Origin: an uncultured Psychroserpens sp. | GTDB lineage: Bacteria; Bacteroidota; Bacteroidia; Flavobacteriales; Flavobacteriaceae | DNA: 64,000 nucleotides | Direction of reading: 5' to 3' | Assembly (NCBI RefSeq): GCF_947503375.1 | Contig: NZ_CANNDQ010000005.1 | Coordinates: forward strand, 186,001-250,000 | In this document: piece after piece, positions 32,096 through 41,822 of the stretch | Layout of the letters: every line of letters starts with the position of its first letter | How positions within the stretch are numbered: position 1 is the stretch's first letter | The notes under the pieces: model-generated | Databases searched by the model: none | The model's input: only the letters and a program-made list of their open reading frames with translations | Told to the model about the DNA's origin: nothing | Translations under genes and position numbers: made by a program

Positions 32096-32114
32096 CCGTT
32101 AAAATATAAAAATC

Positions 32115-32603
32115 ATGAGATATTCATTATGTATTATATTCTGTATTTCAATTATAAGCATTTCTATATGTTCTTGTAGTAAAAATGATGATGATATTGT
32201 TGAAGAGCAGCTTGTAGCCGAACCGACTTTTGAAGAATTATTAGTGGAATTTAGTCCTTGGTCATTTACAAATTATGAGGTGCTAGAAATTGTATCAACC
32301 ACAAATGAAAATATCACAGCTGATGATATAAATAATTATACTTCAGAATTGCTAGCTGGATTTATTATGGAGTTCACCGAAGATGGCGTGGTAATACTCA
32401 ATCATCCAATTTCTGGTGAGATTACAAGAACATGGACTCTTTTTGAGGAGGATATCATTTTTGATATCGATTCAAACACACCACAAATATGGCAAAATAT
32501 TCAAGTTGAAGAAGGTCGCTTTAGTATAGAAACTCAATTATTCTCAATTTTTGAACAAACCTTTGAAATCGTTGAGCACTATGGACAATTGAATTTTGAA
32601 TAA
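32115..32603 (+). CDS. Hypothetical lipoprotein
   Basis: ISICSCSKNDDDIVEE after the signal peptide; 19 nt after the preceding lipoprotein gene. Confidence 0.7.
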   Translation: MRYSLCIIFCISIISISICSCSKNDDDIVEEQLVAEPTFEELLVEFSPWSFTNYEVLEIVSTTNENITADDINNYTSELLAGFIMEFTEDGVVILNHPISGEITRTWTLFEEDIIFDIDSNTPQIWQNIQVEEGRFSIETQLFSIFEQTFEIVEHYGQLNFE

Positions 32604-32635
32604 TAACATGTTGGGGAATAGTTAATTATTCAATT

Positions 32636-32678
32636 AAAGCCTATTTAGATCGTTCAAAATAGGCTTTATTATTTTTTG
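32636..32678 (+). terminator. Intrinsic terminator
   Basis: AAAGCCTATTT-AGATCGTTCA-AAATAGGCTTT followed by a T-rich tract. Confidence 0.75.
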
Positions 32679-32766
32679 TACAAAAAGAAGTACTCAATAA
32701 TAAGGCTAACCACGAAAAATTACAATGTCTATTTATTTAGTTTTAAATATGAATTGATAAAAATAG

Positions 32767-33786
32767 TCAACCTTTCACTTTAAAAGTGTAAGTAGAAATC
32801 AGGTCGTCACCTATTAACAGATGTACATCATAAAAGCCAGTTTCTTCAAATCGATATTCCAGTGTTAGAGATTTGCCTTTAATTACCGTAGAGGTAGGTT
32901 TGGTTTTTCGATCTCTAAAACCGTTGTCAATTTTCAAGCTAACCTGGTCTGTTGAGATGGGTTTTAAGAGTTGATATTTAAAAATGACTTTTTCATTTCT
33001 CGTAATAATGTTATGCATCTTTTTTGGAGCACTATGTGTACTTAAGTTCTTGTAGGCTTTTCCATAAATAACAGGCGCTTCAATGAATTCATTAAATGTA
33101 GGTCTCTGATGCTCTTCTAAAAGAAACCATTTTTCATCAATTGGATGGTGGTTTACGGCAAATAGTTGAGGGTCTGCCAGAAAAAAGCCATCATTATATT
33201 GAAACTTAAATTGGAAGGTTTTAGGATTTGGAATACCACTAGCCCAAGTAGGATCGCAGAGATACCATTTGTCGTTTAGCTGTACAGCATTCCAAGAATG
33301 GTTTGGATTATTAAGTCTATCAATGTTTATTGTACTTGTTCTACCAAACCCGTGAACAATTTCGCAATTAATATTTGCTAACCGCGAAAGTTCTTTTACC
33401 AGATAGGCATAGCCAGTGCAAATGGTTTTTTCGTGCTTTAAAAGTTTACGAAACAAAACTTTGTTAAAGCGAGTGTTCCAGTCATTAAGTTTTGCGCTGT
33501 CGTTTTGAAATTTTTGTCGTTTTCTACTATTTTTTAAATATAAGCTATAATCATTTTCGATATTTCCACAAACCCACATATATATGGCTCTAAATTGCTC
33601 CACATCTGTTGTTAGATTTGAAGTCAATTTATGTGATAAATAAGGTAAATTACTTGCGTCATCAGTTTTGCAAGCCAACGCAATGCTATCTGCTTTTTTG
33701 AAATTGATAGCTCCAAAATCAGAGATTTGAGCATTAGATTGGCATGCAAAGATGACTACTATCAGATATGTAATTATTTTCGGCAA
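32767..33786 (-). CDS. Secreted transglutaminase-like domain protein
   Basis: Signal peptide; Cys (KTICTGYAYLVKELSRLANINCEIVHGFGR), His (NHSWNAVQLNDKWYLCDPTW) and Asp motifs of the transglutaminase core. Confidence 0.88.
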   Translation of the reverse strand: MPKIITYLIVVIFACQSNAQISDFGAINFKKADSIALACKTDDASNLPYLSHKLTSNLTTDVEQFRAIYMWVCGNIENDYSLYLKNSRKRQKFQNDSAKLNDWNTRFNKVLFRKLLKHEKTICTGYAYLVKELSRLANINCEIVHGFGRTSTINIDRLNNPNHSWNAVQLNDKWYLCDPTWASGIPNPKTFQFKFQYNDGFFLADPQLFAVNHHPIDEKWFLLEEHQRPTFNEFIEAPVIYGKAYKNLSTHSAPKKMHNIITRNEKVIFKYQLLKPISTDQVSLKIDNGFRDRKTKPTSTVIKGKSLTLEYRFEETGFYDVHLLIGDDLISTYTFKVKG

Positions 33787-33803
33787 GACCTGAGTTTAGA
33801 AAC

Positions 33804-34289
33804 TTAACGCTTTGATTTGTAAGGTGTATCAGCGTTAACAGCTCCCATGATTTCTATAAGATCTGTAGTTAAAACTAAGTTGATAAATGTTGTGTTTTCT
33901 TCAATTTTAACTTCTTGTGTTTCATACCCTAAGTAACTAAAAACAAGAATGTCTCCAGGTGTTAATGCTTTAGGGAAGATGAATGCACCATCCTTATCTG
34001 TTGAAGTACCTACTTTAGTGCCTTTGAGTGTAATATTAGCGCCTAAAATTGGTCCAGAATCATCGCTCACCATGCCTTTAACTGTGGTTTCTTTAGAAGC
34101 AGATGCGCCAGCTTGCGCATATAAGTTATTAGAAACTAAAGCACCCATAAAAAAGATGCTAATTAAGATAAGCGTTCTTTTAAGCCCTGTTATCATTAGT
34201 TTTTTAGGTAAACTATTGGTGGTTAGGTCATTTTTTTTAGCTCTGTTAAAGCCAAATTCTCTCTTTGTAATTGTTAACTGTGTTTTCAT
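33804..34289 (-). CDS. Stand-alone carboxypeptidase-regulatory-like domain protein
   Basis: TVKGMVSDDSGPILGANITLKGTKVGTSTDKDGAFIFPKALTPGDILVFSYLGYETQEVKI, as in TonB receptor N-termini, but no plug or barrel. Confidence 0.85.
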   Translation of the reverse strand: MKTQLTITKREFGFNRAKKNDLTTNSLPKKLMITGLKRTLILISIFFMGALVSNNLYAQAGASASKETTVKGMVSDDSGPILGANITLKGTKVGTSTDKDGAFIFPKALTPGDILVFSYLGYETQEVKIEENTTFINLVLTTDLIEIMGAVNADTPYKSKR

Positions 34290-34574
34290 AATTTTAATAA
34301 TTTTATTAAATCTAGTGTTTGTATCTAAAAGTTACAACTCGTGTTGAGTTATGACAACGATCTAATGAGTAAAAAGCATATTTTGTTTAGTTAAAACAAC
34401 ATAAAGAATTAAAATAGCAAATTTTATATCTAATACATTATTAATTTATCTAAAGCTATTTTTTACAAATTAAAGATAGCAAATTGTTATGAAACCAATT
34501 GAAAGTTAGATGCTAATTAACATTAATAACATCTATCTTTTCTTAATACGTTTAATGTAAATATCTTTACTTTG

Positions 34575-35717
34575 TCAATAACGCATTGGAATTGATATTT
34601 TGGTTTCTACACCTTGAGCATCATTGATGTTGTTCATTGACATCGAAAAATTTCCAGAGCCGTAAATGGTCTCTAATCTGCTGAAAATATTTTTTATACC
34701 AATACCATCGCTATATTTTAAAAGGCTATCAAATGTTTGTTCTAGATATTTTCCATTATTTCTTATTATTAAATTCAATCGCTCTTTTGTTTCGAAAAGA
34801 TGAATTGAGATTGTTAAATTTTTGATCTCATAAGAGTATCCATGCTTTATTGAATTTTCAATAATTGATTGAATCATCAAATTTGGGATCAATACCTCAT
34901 TGAGGGCTTCATCTATTTGCTTTTTGATTATTAAATCTTCAGAAAACCGAGTTAAAATCAAATCTATGTATCTCTCTAATATTGACAATTCTAGCTTGAG
35001 CGGAATTAAATTTTCAGTCTTTATTTTAATAATATCACGTAATAAGCTACTAAGGTTAGCAATTTTTTGTTGGGCTTGGCCAGCATCAATATCTATTAAA
35101 GCAGAAATGTTATTCAATGTATTAAAAATAAAATGAGGGTCTAATTGCGATTTCAATAAAGACATTTTTACTTGAGTTAATTGCGATTTTAACTCAGATT
35201 GCTGTGATTTATAAGTGCTCAGATTTTTAAAGTAGTTATATAAATAGATGATACTTAGTAAAGAGAAATACACTAAAAAGTTATCTGGAGATACTAATAT
35301 AATCCTGTAAATGATATAATGAGAAACGTTCTCAATTATAGGTAAATTATTAGTTGCTAGTAGGAACAAATAAGAAATATAACTAATAAAAACACCTATT
35401 AAAATCGAAAGGACAACGTGAAACAAGAGCTGTATGATGACATGTATTTTGTAAAATCGAAATAATTTAATGAGTTTGACAACTAGATACATGAAGGTTA
35501 AAACGACGAGCCAATCAATAATGTAGACTTCTATCAAGAATGTAGGTAATTGTAATTCTGGGTTTTTGTAATGGCGCACTTTATTAATAAAAAGCGCATT
35601 AAAAACAGAAAATATTTCAAAAAGTGTGTAATATACTATTATGATGATTGCCAGTGTTTTATCAATTTCTACCTTGACAAAATTTGGATTATTGATGTTT
35701 TTGAAAATAGCGTTCAC
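34575..35717 (-). CDS. LytS/YehU-type sensor histidine kinase
   Basis: Multi-TM N-terminus; LKSQLDPHFIFNTLNNISALI H-box (His_kinase domain); atypical HATPase (IQSIIENSIKHGY). Confidence 0.93.
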   Translation of the reverse strand: MNAIFKNINNPNFVKVEIDKTLAIIIIVYYTLFEIFSVFNALFINKVRHYKNPELQLPTFLIEVYIIDWLVVLTFMYLVVKLIKLFRFYKIHVIIQLLFHVVLSILIGVFISYISYLFLLATNNLPIIENVSHYIIYRIILVSPDNFLVYFSLLSIIYLYNYFKNLSTYKSQQSELKSQLTQVKMSLLKSQLDPHFIFNTLNNISALIDIDAGQAQQKIANLSSLLRDIIKIKTENLIPLKLELSILERYIDLILTRFSEDLIIKKQIDEALNEVLIPNLMIQSIIENSIKHGYSYEIKNLTISIHLFETKERLNLIIRNNGKYLEQTFDSLLKYSDGIGIKNIFSRLETIYGSGNFSMSMNNINDAQGVETKISIPMRY

Positions 35718-35718
35718 C

Positions 35719-36501
35719 TTATTTAAGTCTTAATCTGGTTTTCACAGTTTTTCGATAGGATCTTCCTACTCTAAATAATTTTCCATCTTTCATTTTTATA
35801 TCAAAATCGGTGTGATTTGAGTGAATAATTTCCAAGATGAATTCGATGTTGATAATTACAGACCTATGAATTCTCATAAATAAGTCTTTATTTAAAGATG
35901 TAAGCAAATTGTTCAAAGAGTCTCTAACGACAATCTTCTTGTCTTCAGTAATAATTTCAGGATAACTTCCAGAGGCTAACACATATTTTATAGAAGATTG
36001 ATCAATGAAGTTAACTTTATTGCCAGTTCTAACAGGAAACTTCTTCGAAAATAGATCATTCCCATGATCATGTGAAACCTTTGAGACATAGTCTATCATT
36101 TCATTAATCTTATAACCTATATTAGAATGCTCTTGGCTTTTATAAAATGAGATGGCTTTATTAACCGAGTTATAGAACCTAGAATTTTCAAAGGGTTTCA
36201 GTAAATAATCTATTGCAAAAATATCAAATGCTTTAATTGCAAATTCATCATAGGCTGTAACAAAAATTACTAAAGGACTTTGTTCTGAATCAATATTTTT
36301 CATTACATCAAAACCATTCATGTCTTTCATTTCAATATCCAAAAAAACCAAATCAGGATTAAGATTGTTTATAGATGTAATTGCATCTTGCCCATTTTGA
36401 CATTCACCAATGATTTCTACGTCTTCAACTCTACTAAGCAAACTTATGATTCGTTTTCTCGCCAATAATTCATCATCAATCACTAAAACAGTCATTTTCA
36501 T
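35719..36501 (-). CDS. LytTR-family response regulator
   Basis: Receiver (VLVIDDELLARKRI...DLVFLDIEMKDMNGFD...VFVTAYDEFAIKAFDIFAIDYLLKPF) plus LytTR DNA-binding domain (FMRIHRSVIINIEFI). Confidence 0.95.
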   Translation of the reverse strand: MKMTVLVIDDELLARKRIISLLSRVEDVEIIGECQNGQDAITSINNLNPDLVFLDIEMKDMNGFDVMKNIDSEQSPLVIFVTAYDEFAIKAFDIFAIDYLLKPFENSRFYNSVNKAISFYKSQEHSNIGYKINEMIDYVSKVSHDHGNDLFSKKFPVRTGNKVNFIDQSSIKYVLASGSYPEIITEDKKIVVRDSLNNLLTSLNKDLFMRIHRSVIINIEFILEIIHSNHTDFDIKMKDGKLFRVGRSYRKTVKTRLRLK

Positions 36502-36805
36502 AGTTTAAATCTAGGTTTGTTGTGTTAAAAATATAGAATAACTATTAGTTTTCTTTTATAATTTTATAGTATTTAAAACAAAATAATGCCTTTTAAAATA
36601 TAATTAATGTCGTTAAAAACATTTTTAATACGATTCAAAATCTTTTTATTTTAACATCACTAGCAATAAATTAAGAAAAGTTTAAGATTTCAGTGTTTTA
36701 ACATTTTTTCAAAACATTATTGTGCTGTTAAAAACAATATTCATACACTCTAGTACATATGCAATTTTACTAGACCTATATTCATATACATTAGCTTTTA
36801 ATAAA

Positions 36806-36925
36806 CATATAAAGGGTTCATTGAAAGAAATTACAAGTCTTCATAAATTTTAAGCTTTGATTTCATATTTAACATTCTGAATTAGCCTTCACATCAATTA
36901 AATAACTCTTGAACCCTTTTATATG
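36806..36925 (+). promoter_or_regulatory. Putative structured leader / long-range inverted repeat upstream of susC-like gene
   Basis: CATATAAAGGGTTCA (36806-36820) pairs with TGAACCCTTTTATATG (36910-36925, one bulge), 30 nt before the ATG at 36956. Confidence 0.4.
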
Positions 36926-36955
36926 ATGCTAACAACTAACTAAAATATTCAATGT

Positions 36956-39900
36956 ATGAGAAAATTTTGCATTTTTCTTTGTGCCTTATTATTAAACGCA
37001 AGTTTATTACAAGCACAAGAGAAGACTATTTCTGGTAATGTGACTGATGAGGCAGGTCTACCGCTTCCTGGTGTTAACATTATTGTTAAAGGAACTTCAA
37101 ACGGAACCCAATCAGATTTTGACGGAAACTATTCTATCAAAACAAATGTGGGTGAAGTTTTGGTATTTTCTTTTGTAGGTTTAAAAACTCAAGAGATTAC
37201 CGTTGGAGCTTCCAATACTGTAAATGTATCTATGCTAGAAGATGCTGAATCACTAGATGAGGTCATTGTAACAGCGCAAGGAATCAAAAGAGAGAAAAAA
37301 GCATTAGGTTATGCTGTAACCACTCTTGAATCTGACGCTGTAGAGAGTAGACCTGAAGCAGATATTGCCAGAGTTTTAAGCGGTAAAGTTGCTGGTGTAA
37401 ATGTAGTAGGAACAGGTGGTATAGCTGGTAGTGGTACCAACATTACTATTAGGGGTAACGTTTCTATTACAGGTAACAACCAACCTTTATTTGTAGTTAA
37501 TGGTGTACCATTTAATACAAGTACAAATGCTGAGAGTAATGTGTCTACTGGTAATGGTTCTGTTTCTGCATCAAGTAGATTTTTAGATCTCGATCCAAAT
37601 AATATTGAAAGCATGAGTGTTCTTAAAGGACTTAGTGCAACTGTATTATATGGTGATGCTGGTAGAAATGGTGTGATTTTAATTACAACAAAAACAGGTT
37701 CTAGTAGTGAAGTGAGCAAAGGTTTTGAGATAACATTCAGTCAAGCTTTATTCACAAATGAAATAGCTGGATTACCAGATTATCAAAATACATATGGTCA
37801 AGGAAGTAATAACAATGCAAATGTGACATTTGTTGGAAATTGGGGAAGTAGGTTCGATTCTAACATTATAGTACCTCACCATTATAACTTACCAAGATTA
37901 GCAGCTTCATTTCCTGAGTTTCAAGGTGTCAATGTACTTTATCAGCCTTATGAGAATAATGTAAAAGACTTTTTTAGAAAAGGGATAGGTACTACGACTT
38001 CAATAAACGTAGCAAAGTCAAGCGAAAATGTGTCTTTCAATGCTAACTTTGGACATACTGATGAAGACGGTTTTGTGCCTGGAAACAATATAAAAAGAAC
38101 AAATTTTGGTATTGGAGGTTCTGTAAAATTAAGTAATAAGTTTAGAGTTAATGCATCATTCAATTTCTCTACTAGTGATTTTACTACGCCACCAATTGCT
38201 GCCGACTTAGGTACAGGTAATTTTTCAGTTTTTCAAAGAACATTATTTCTTCCAAGAAATTTTGATTTGCAAGGCTTACCATTTCAAGATCCAATAACTG
38301 GAGCTAGTGTACATTATAGAACAGACTCTGAAAACCCTAGATGGTTAGTTGCAAATTCTCAAGAGTCAATTAACGTAAATCGTTTTTACAATTCATTAAG
38401 TACCATCTATGATTTTAGCGATCATGTTTCTTTGACCTATAGAGTTGGGTTTGATACCTACACAGAACGACAACAATTCTATGTAAATAAAGGAGGAACT
38501 AATAGTTTTATATCTCAAGTAGGATTTTTAAAAACGACTTCTGGTACCAATACCATTTGGGATCATAGTGTGATTTTAGGGATTAATAATATCAAGCTAA
38601 CTGAAAAGATCAATTTGAATTCTACTGTAGGTGTTAATACAAATTCAGAATCATATGATAAGTTTGGTGTTGCTAGTACTGGGCAGGTTGTGTTTGATTT
38701 TATCGATCACAATAATTTTGCTACACAAAGTAACCAAGACCCTTTAGGAGGAGAGTTAGATTTTAAACAAGTTGAAAATACCATTGGTTTGTATGGCCAA
38801 TTCGAATTTGATTATTCAAATTTTTTATATCTAAGTTTAGCGGCTAGAAACGATTGGTCATCTACTATAGAGCAAGATAACAGATCACTTTTTTATCCAA
38901 GTGCCTCTTTATCGTTTATTCCAACGTCGGCTTTTGAAGGTTTATCTTCAGATGCCATAAATTTCTTAAAAGTAAGATTTGGTTATGGTACTTCAGCGGG
39001 TTTTCCTAGCCCATACAATACTCGACCAACATTGGCGTTAGGTACAGCAGCATACACAGGAACTAACGGTTCGGTAAATGTAAACTCTAGTGGAGGTTTA
39101 GCAACTGGAACAGATGTGTTTCCAAATGCAGACTTAAAAGCCGAGTTACATAAGGAGTTTGAGTTAGGTATTGAAGCAAGGTTATGGAAAAATAGAATAA
39201 GCTTAGAAACCAGTGTATTCAGAAGAAATTCTGAAGATCAAATTCTGCAAAAAGCGTTAGACCCATCTACAGGATTTGATGCGACATTTATCAATGCCGG
39301 TGAAATTGAAACTGAAGGTATTGAAATAGCTTTAGGAATCTCTCCATTTAAAGGAAATGATGGTTTTCAATGGGATTCTAATTTCATTTTTACTGCTACA
39401 GAGAATGTTGTTAAGGACCTACCAGGAGGTGATGATGTTTTTATTTCTGGATTTTCTAATAACGGTAACTATGCTATCGAGGGTCAGCCTTTGGGTGTTA
39501 TAAAAGGAAATTTTGCAGTTAGAGATGATGAAGGTAATTATCTAATTGATCCAACTACTGGAAATATAATCGATAGTGATGTATTAGGTATAGAAAATGG
39601 AGTTGTCGGTGATCCAAATCCAGATTGGAAGTTAACAAATATCAATACGTTCTCTTATAAAGGTTGGACCTTATCTGCTCAAATTGAATATACGCACGGA
39701 GGCGATATATCGTCAAGTACCATTACGTCATTACTTCGTCGAGGAGTGACAACAGATACTGATGATAGAGAAGGAACATTTATCATCCCTGGAGTTCTGG
39801 CAAATCCAAACACAGGAGAACCTTTATTAGATGCTAACGGAAATAAAATACCTAATAATATCCAACAAGGTGCTAATGAAGCCTATTTCTTAAATTTTGT

Positions 39901-40183
39901 TGATCCAACAGGTCAAGGAATTTATGATGCTTCAGTATTTCGACTAAGAGAGATTTCTTTGACCTATGCTTTACCAGCTAAGTTTCTAGAAAAAACGCCT
40001 TTTGGATCACTATCATTTACACTGTTAGGACAAAACATGTTCTATTGGGCGCCTAATGTTCCTGAAGGAACCAATTTTGATCCAGAAACAGTAAGTACTG
40101 GAGTGGGTAATGGCGCTGGCTTAGATTTTTTAACAGCACCATCATCTAGGAAGTATGGATTTAATATAAAAGCTACATTTTAA
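36956..40183 (+). CDS. SusC/RagA family TonB-linked outer membrane protein
   Basis: CarboxypepD_reg N-terminus (ISGNVTDEAGLPLPGVNIIVKGTSNGTQSDFDGNYSI), plug (NITIRGNVSITGNNQPLFVVNGVP), 1075 aa barrel; adjacent SusD. Confidence 0.97.
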   Translation: MRKFCIFLCALLLNASLLQAQEKTISGNVTDEAGLPLPGVNIIVKGTSNGTQSDFDGNYSIKTNVGEVLVFSFVGLKTQEITVGASNTVNVSMLEDAESLDEVIVTAQGIKREKKALGYAVTTLESDAVESRPEADIARVLSGKVAGVNVVGTGGIAGSGTNITIRGNVSITGNNQPLFVVNGVPFNTSTNAESNVSTGNGSVSASSRFLDLDPNNIESMSVLKGLSATVLYGDAGRNGVILITTKTGSSSEVSKGFEITFSQALFTNEIAGLPDYQNTYGQGSNNNANVTFVGNWGSRFDSNIIVPHHYNLPRLAASFPEFQGVNVLYQPYENNVKDFFRKGIGTTTSINVAKSSENVSFNANFGHTDEDGFVPGNNIKRTNFGIGGSVKLSNKFRVNASFNFSTSDFTTPPIAADLGTGNFSVFQRTLFLPRNFDLQGLPFQDPITGASVHYRTDSENPRWLVANSQESINVNRFYNSLSTIYDFSDHVSLTYRVGFDTYTERQQFYVNKGGTNSFISQVGFLKTTSGTNTIWDHSVILGINNIKLTEKINLNSTVGVNTNSESYDKFGVASTGQVVFDFIDHNNFATQSNQDPLGGELDFKQVENTIGLYGQFEFDYSNFLYLSLAARNDWSSTIEQDNRSLFYPSASLSFIPTSAFEGLSSDAINFLKVRFGYGTSAGFPSPYNTRPTLALGTAAYTGTNGSVNVNSSGGLATGTDVFPNADLKAELHKEFELGIEARLWKNRISLETSVFRRNSEDQILQKALDPSTGFDATFINAGEIETEGIEIALGISPFKGNDGFQWDSNFIFTATENVVKDLPGGDDVFISGFSNNGNYAIEGQPLGVIKGNFAVRDDEGNYLIDPTTGNIIDSDVLGIENGVVGDPNPDWKLTNINTFSYKGWTLSAQIEYTHGGDISSSTITSLLRRGVTTDTDDREGTFIIPGVLANPNTGEPLLDANGNKIPNNIQQGANEAYFLNFVDPTGQGIYDASVFRLREISLTYALPAKFLEKTPFGSLSFTLLGQNMFYWAPNVPEGTNFDPETVSTGVGNGAGLDFLTAPSSRKYGFNIKATF

Positions 40184-40194
40184 TATAGAATAGT

Positions 40195-41811
40195 ATGAAA
40201 ACATTTGAAGATAAATTTAAAATAGCAGCCATATTACTAGTATTTATGGCATTGAGTTGTGAAACAACAAATCTTGAACAATTAAACGATCCAAGTAGTT
40301 TAACAGTAGACAGTGCCGACCCTGATTTGTTACTGAACAATGCTCAACTACAATTTGTTGATGCTATAGCTTACAATGAAGCCAATGAAGATGGTATCAA
40401 TAGAAGAGCTTCTGAGTTGGCACGTATGCAACATTTGTTTGGAGCTTATACAAGTCCGAATACACTAAGCTCAACATCCATTGATCGATTGTGGACTAGG
40501 ATGTATCGAGAAGCATTGCAAGATATTAATGTATTAATTCCCATAGCCCAAGATCGAGGTCTACAAGGTCATATTGGAGTAGCAAAAATCATTCAAGCTT
40601 ATGCTTTAGTAACGATGGTTGATACGTTTGGCGATATTCCATTTACAGATGCTTTACAAGGTAATAATAATCCTAATCCTTCGGTTGATGATGGACAATT
40701 CGTTTACGATGCTATGTTTGAAACCTTAGACGAAGCCATCGAGGCGCTAAGTGCTCCAGATATTCTAATGCCTAACGATTTGTTTTATAATGGTGATGCA
40801 GAAAAATGGATCAAAGCAGCAAGAACGTTAAAATTTAAAATGTATGCGCAAATGCGTTTAATTGGAAACTTTAATACCGAAATTAATACGTTAATTTCTC
40901 AAGGATTGATTGATAGTTCTAGTGAAGATTTTCAATTTCAATATTCTACTACAGCAAGTTCAACAGGAGAAAGTAGACATCCAAATTTTGCGCTATGTTA
41001 CGACGCAGATGGCGTAGATGATTATATGAACAATTATTACATGTTCCTTTTAAAGGATGATAAAGGGTTTAATGATCCAAGATTGCGTTACTACTTTTAT
41101 AGACAAGTAGAAGCACCACCAGTTGGTGATGAGCTAATGTGTGAAGGTGATCCAGGATTTAATTTCTGTTATATTGGTGACTTTTATTGGGGACGAGATC
41201 ATGGCGATGACGATGGTGTTCCTGCAGATATGTTGAAACGTACAGCATATGGCCTTTATCCAGTTGGAGGTGCTTTTGATGCAGATAATTTTACTTCTGT
41301 AACACCATCTTCGGGCGCTGGTGGTGCTGGTATATTCCCTTTCATGTTATCTTCTTATGTTAAATTCTTACAGGCCGAATCAGCATTAATGGCTGGTACA
41401 ACAGGTAATCCGCGTACTTTGTTCGAAGAAGGTGTAAGAGCCTCAATGTCTAAAGTATTGAACTTCTATCCAGGACAAGTAGATCCAGCTTTTGCAGCAA
41501 CTCAAGCTGATGTTGATAATTATGTTGATTTTGTTTTAGCACAATATGATGCAGCTGCTGGTAACGAAGCAAAACTGGATGTAATAATGAAAGAATATTA
41601 CATAGCGCTTTGGGGTAATGGAATTGAAGCTTGGAACAACTACAGACGTACAAGTTATCCAAGTGATATTGAACCGTCTGTAGTGGTAGCTGGTAATTTT
41701 CCGAGAACATTTATGTATCCTGCAATTGTTGTGAATACAAATTCTAGCATAAGTCAAAAACAAGTAACAGAAAGAGTGTTTTGGGATGCAAATCCTGATG
41801 TACTTGAATAA
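40195..41811 (+). CDS. SusD/RagB family nutrient-binding lipoprotein
   Basis: Lipoprotein signal (LSCETTNLEQLNDPSS), SusD-like helical fold; immediately downstream of SusC. Confidence 0.92.
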   Translation: MKTFEDKFKIAAILLVFMALSCETTNLEQLNDPSSLTVDSADPDLLLNNAQLQFVDAIAYNEANEDGINRRASELARMQHLFGAYTSPNTLSSTSIDRLWTRMYREALQDINVLIPIAQDRGLQGHIGVAKIIQAYALVTMVDTFGDIPFTDALQGNNNPNPSVDDGQFVYDAMFETLDEAIEALSAPDILMPNDLFYNGDAEKWIKAARTLKFKMYAQMRLIGNFNTEINTLISQGLIDSSSEDFQFQYSTTASSTGESRHPNFALCYDADGVDDYMNNYYMFLLKDDKGFNDPRLRYYFYRQVEAPPVGDELMCEGDPGFNFCYIGDFYWGRDHGDDDGVPADMLKRTAYGLYPVGGAFDADNFTSVTPSSGAGGAGIFPFMLSSYVKFLQAESALMAGTTGNPRTLFEEGVRASMSKVLNFYPGQVDPAFAATQADVDNYVDFVLAQYDAAAGNEAKLDVIMKEYYIALWGNGIEAWNNYRRTSYPSDIEPSVVVAGNFPRTFMYPAIVVNTNSSISQKQVTERVFWDANPDVLE

Positions 41812-41822
41812 AAAAAGTAATT

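Noticed and set aside
37309-38163. Minus-strand ORFs inside the SusC gene (37309, 37948)
   Set aside because: Shadow ORFs produced by codon bias of the SusC frame.
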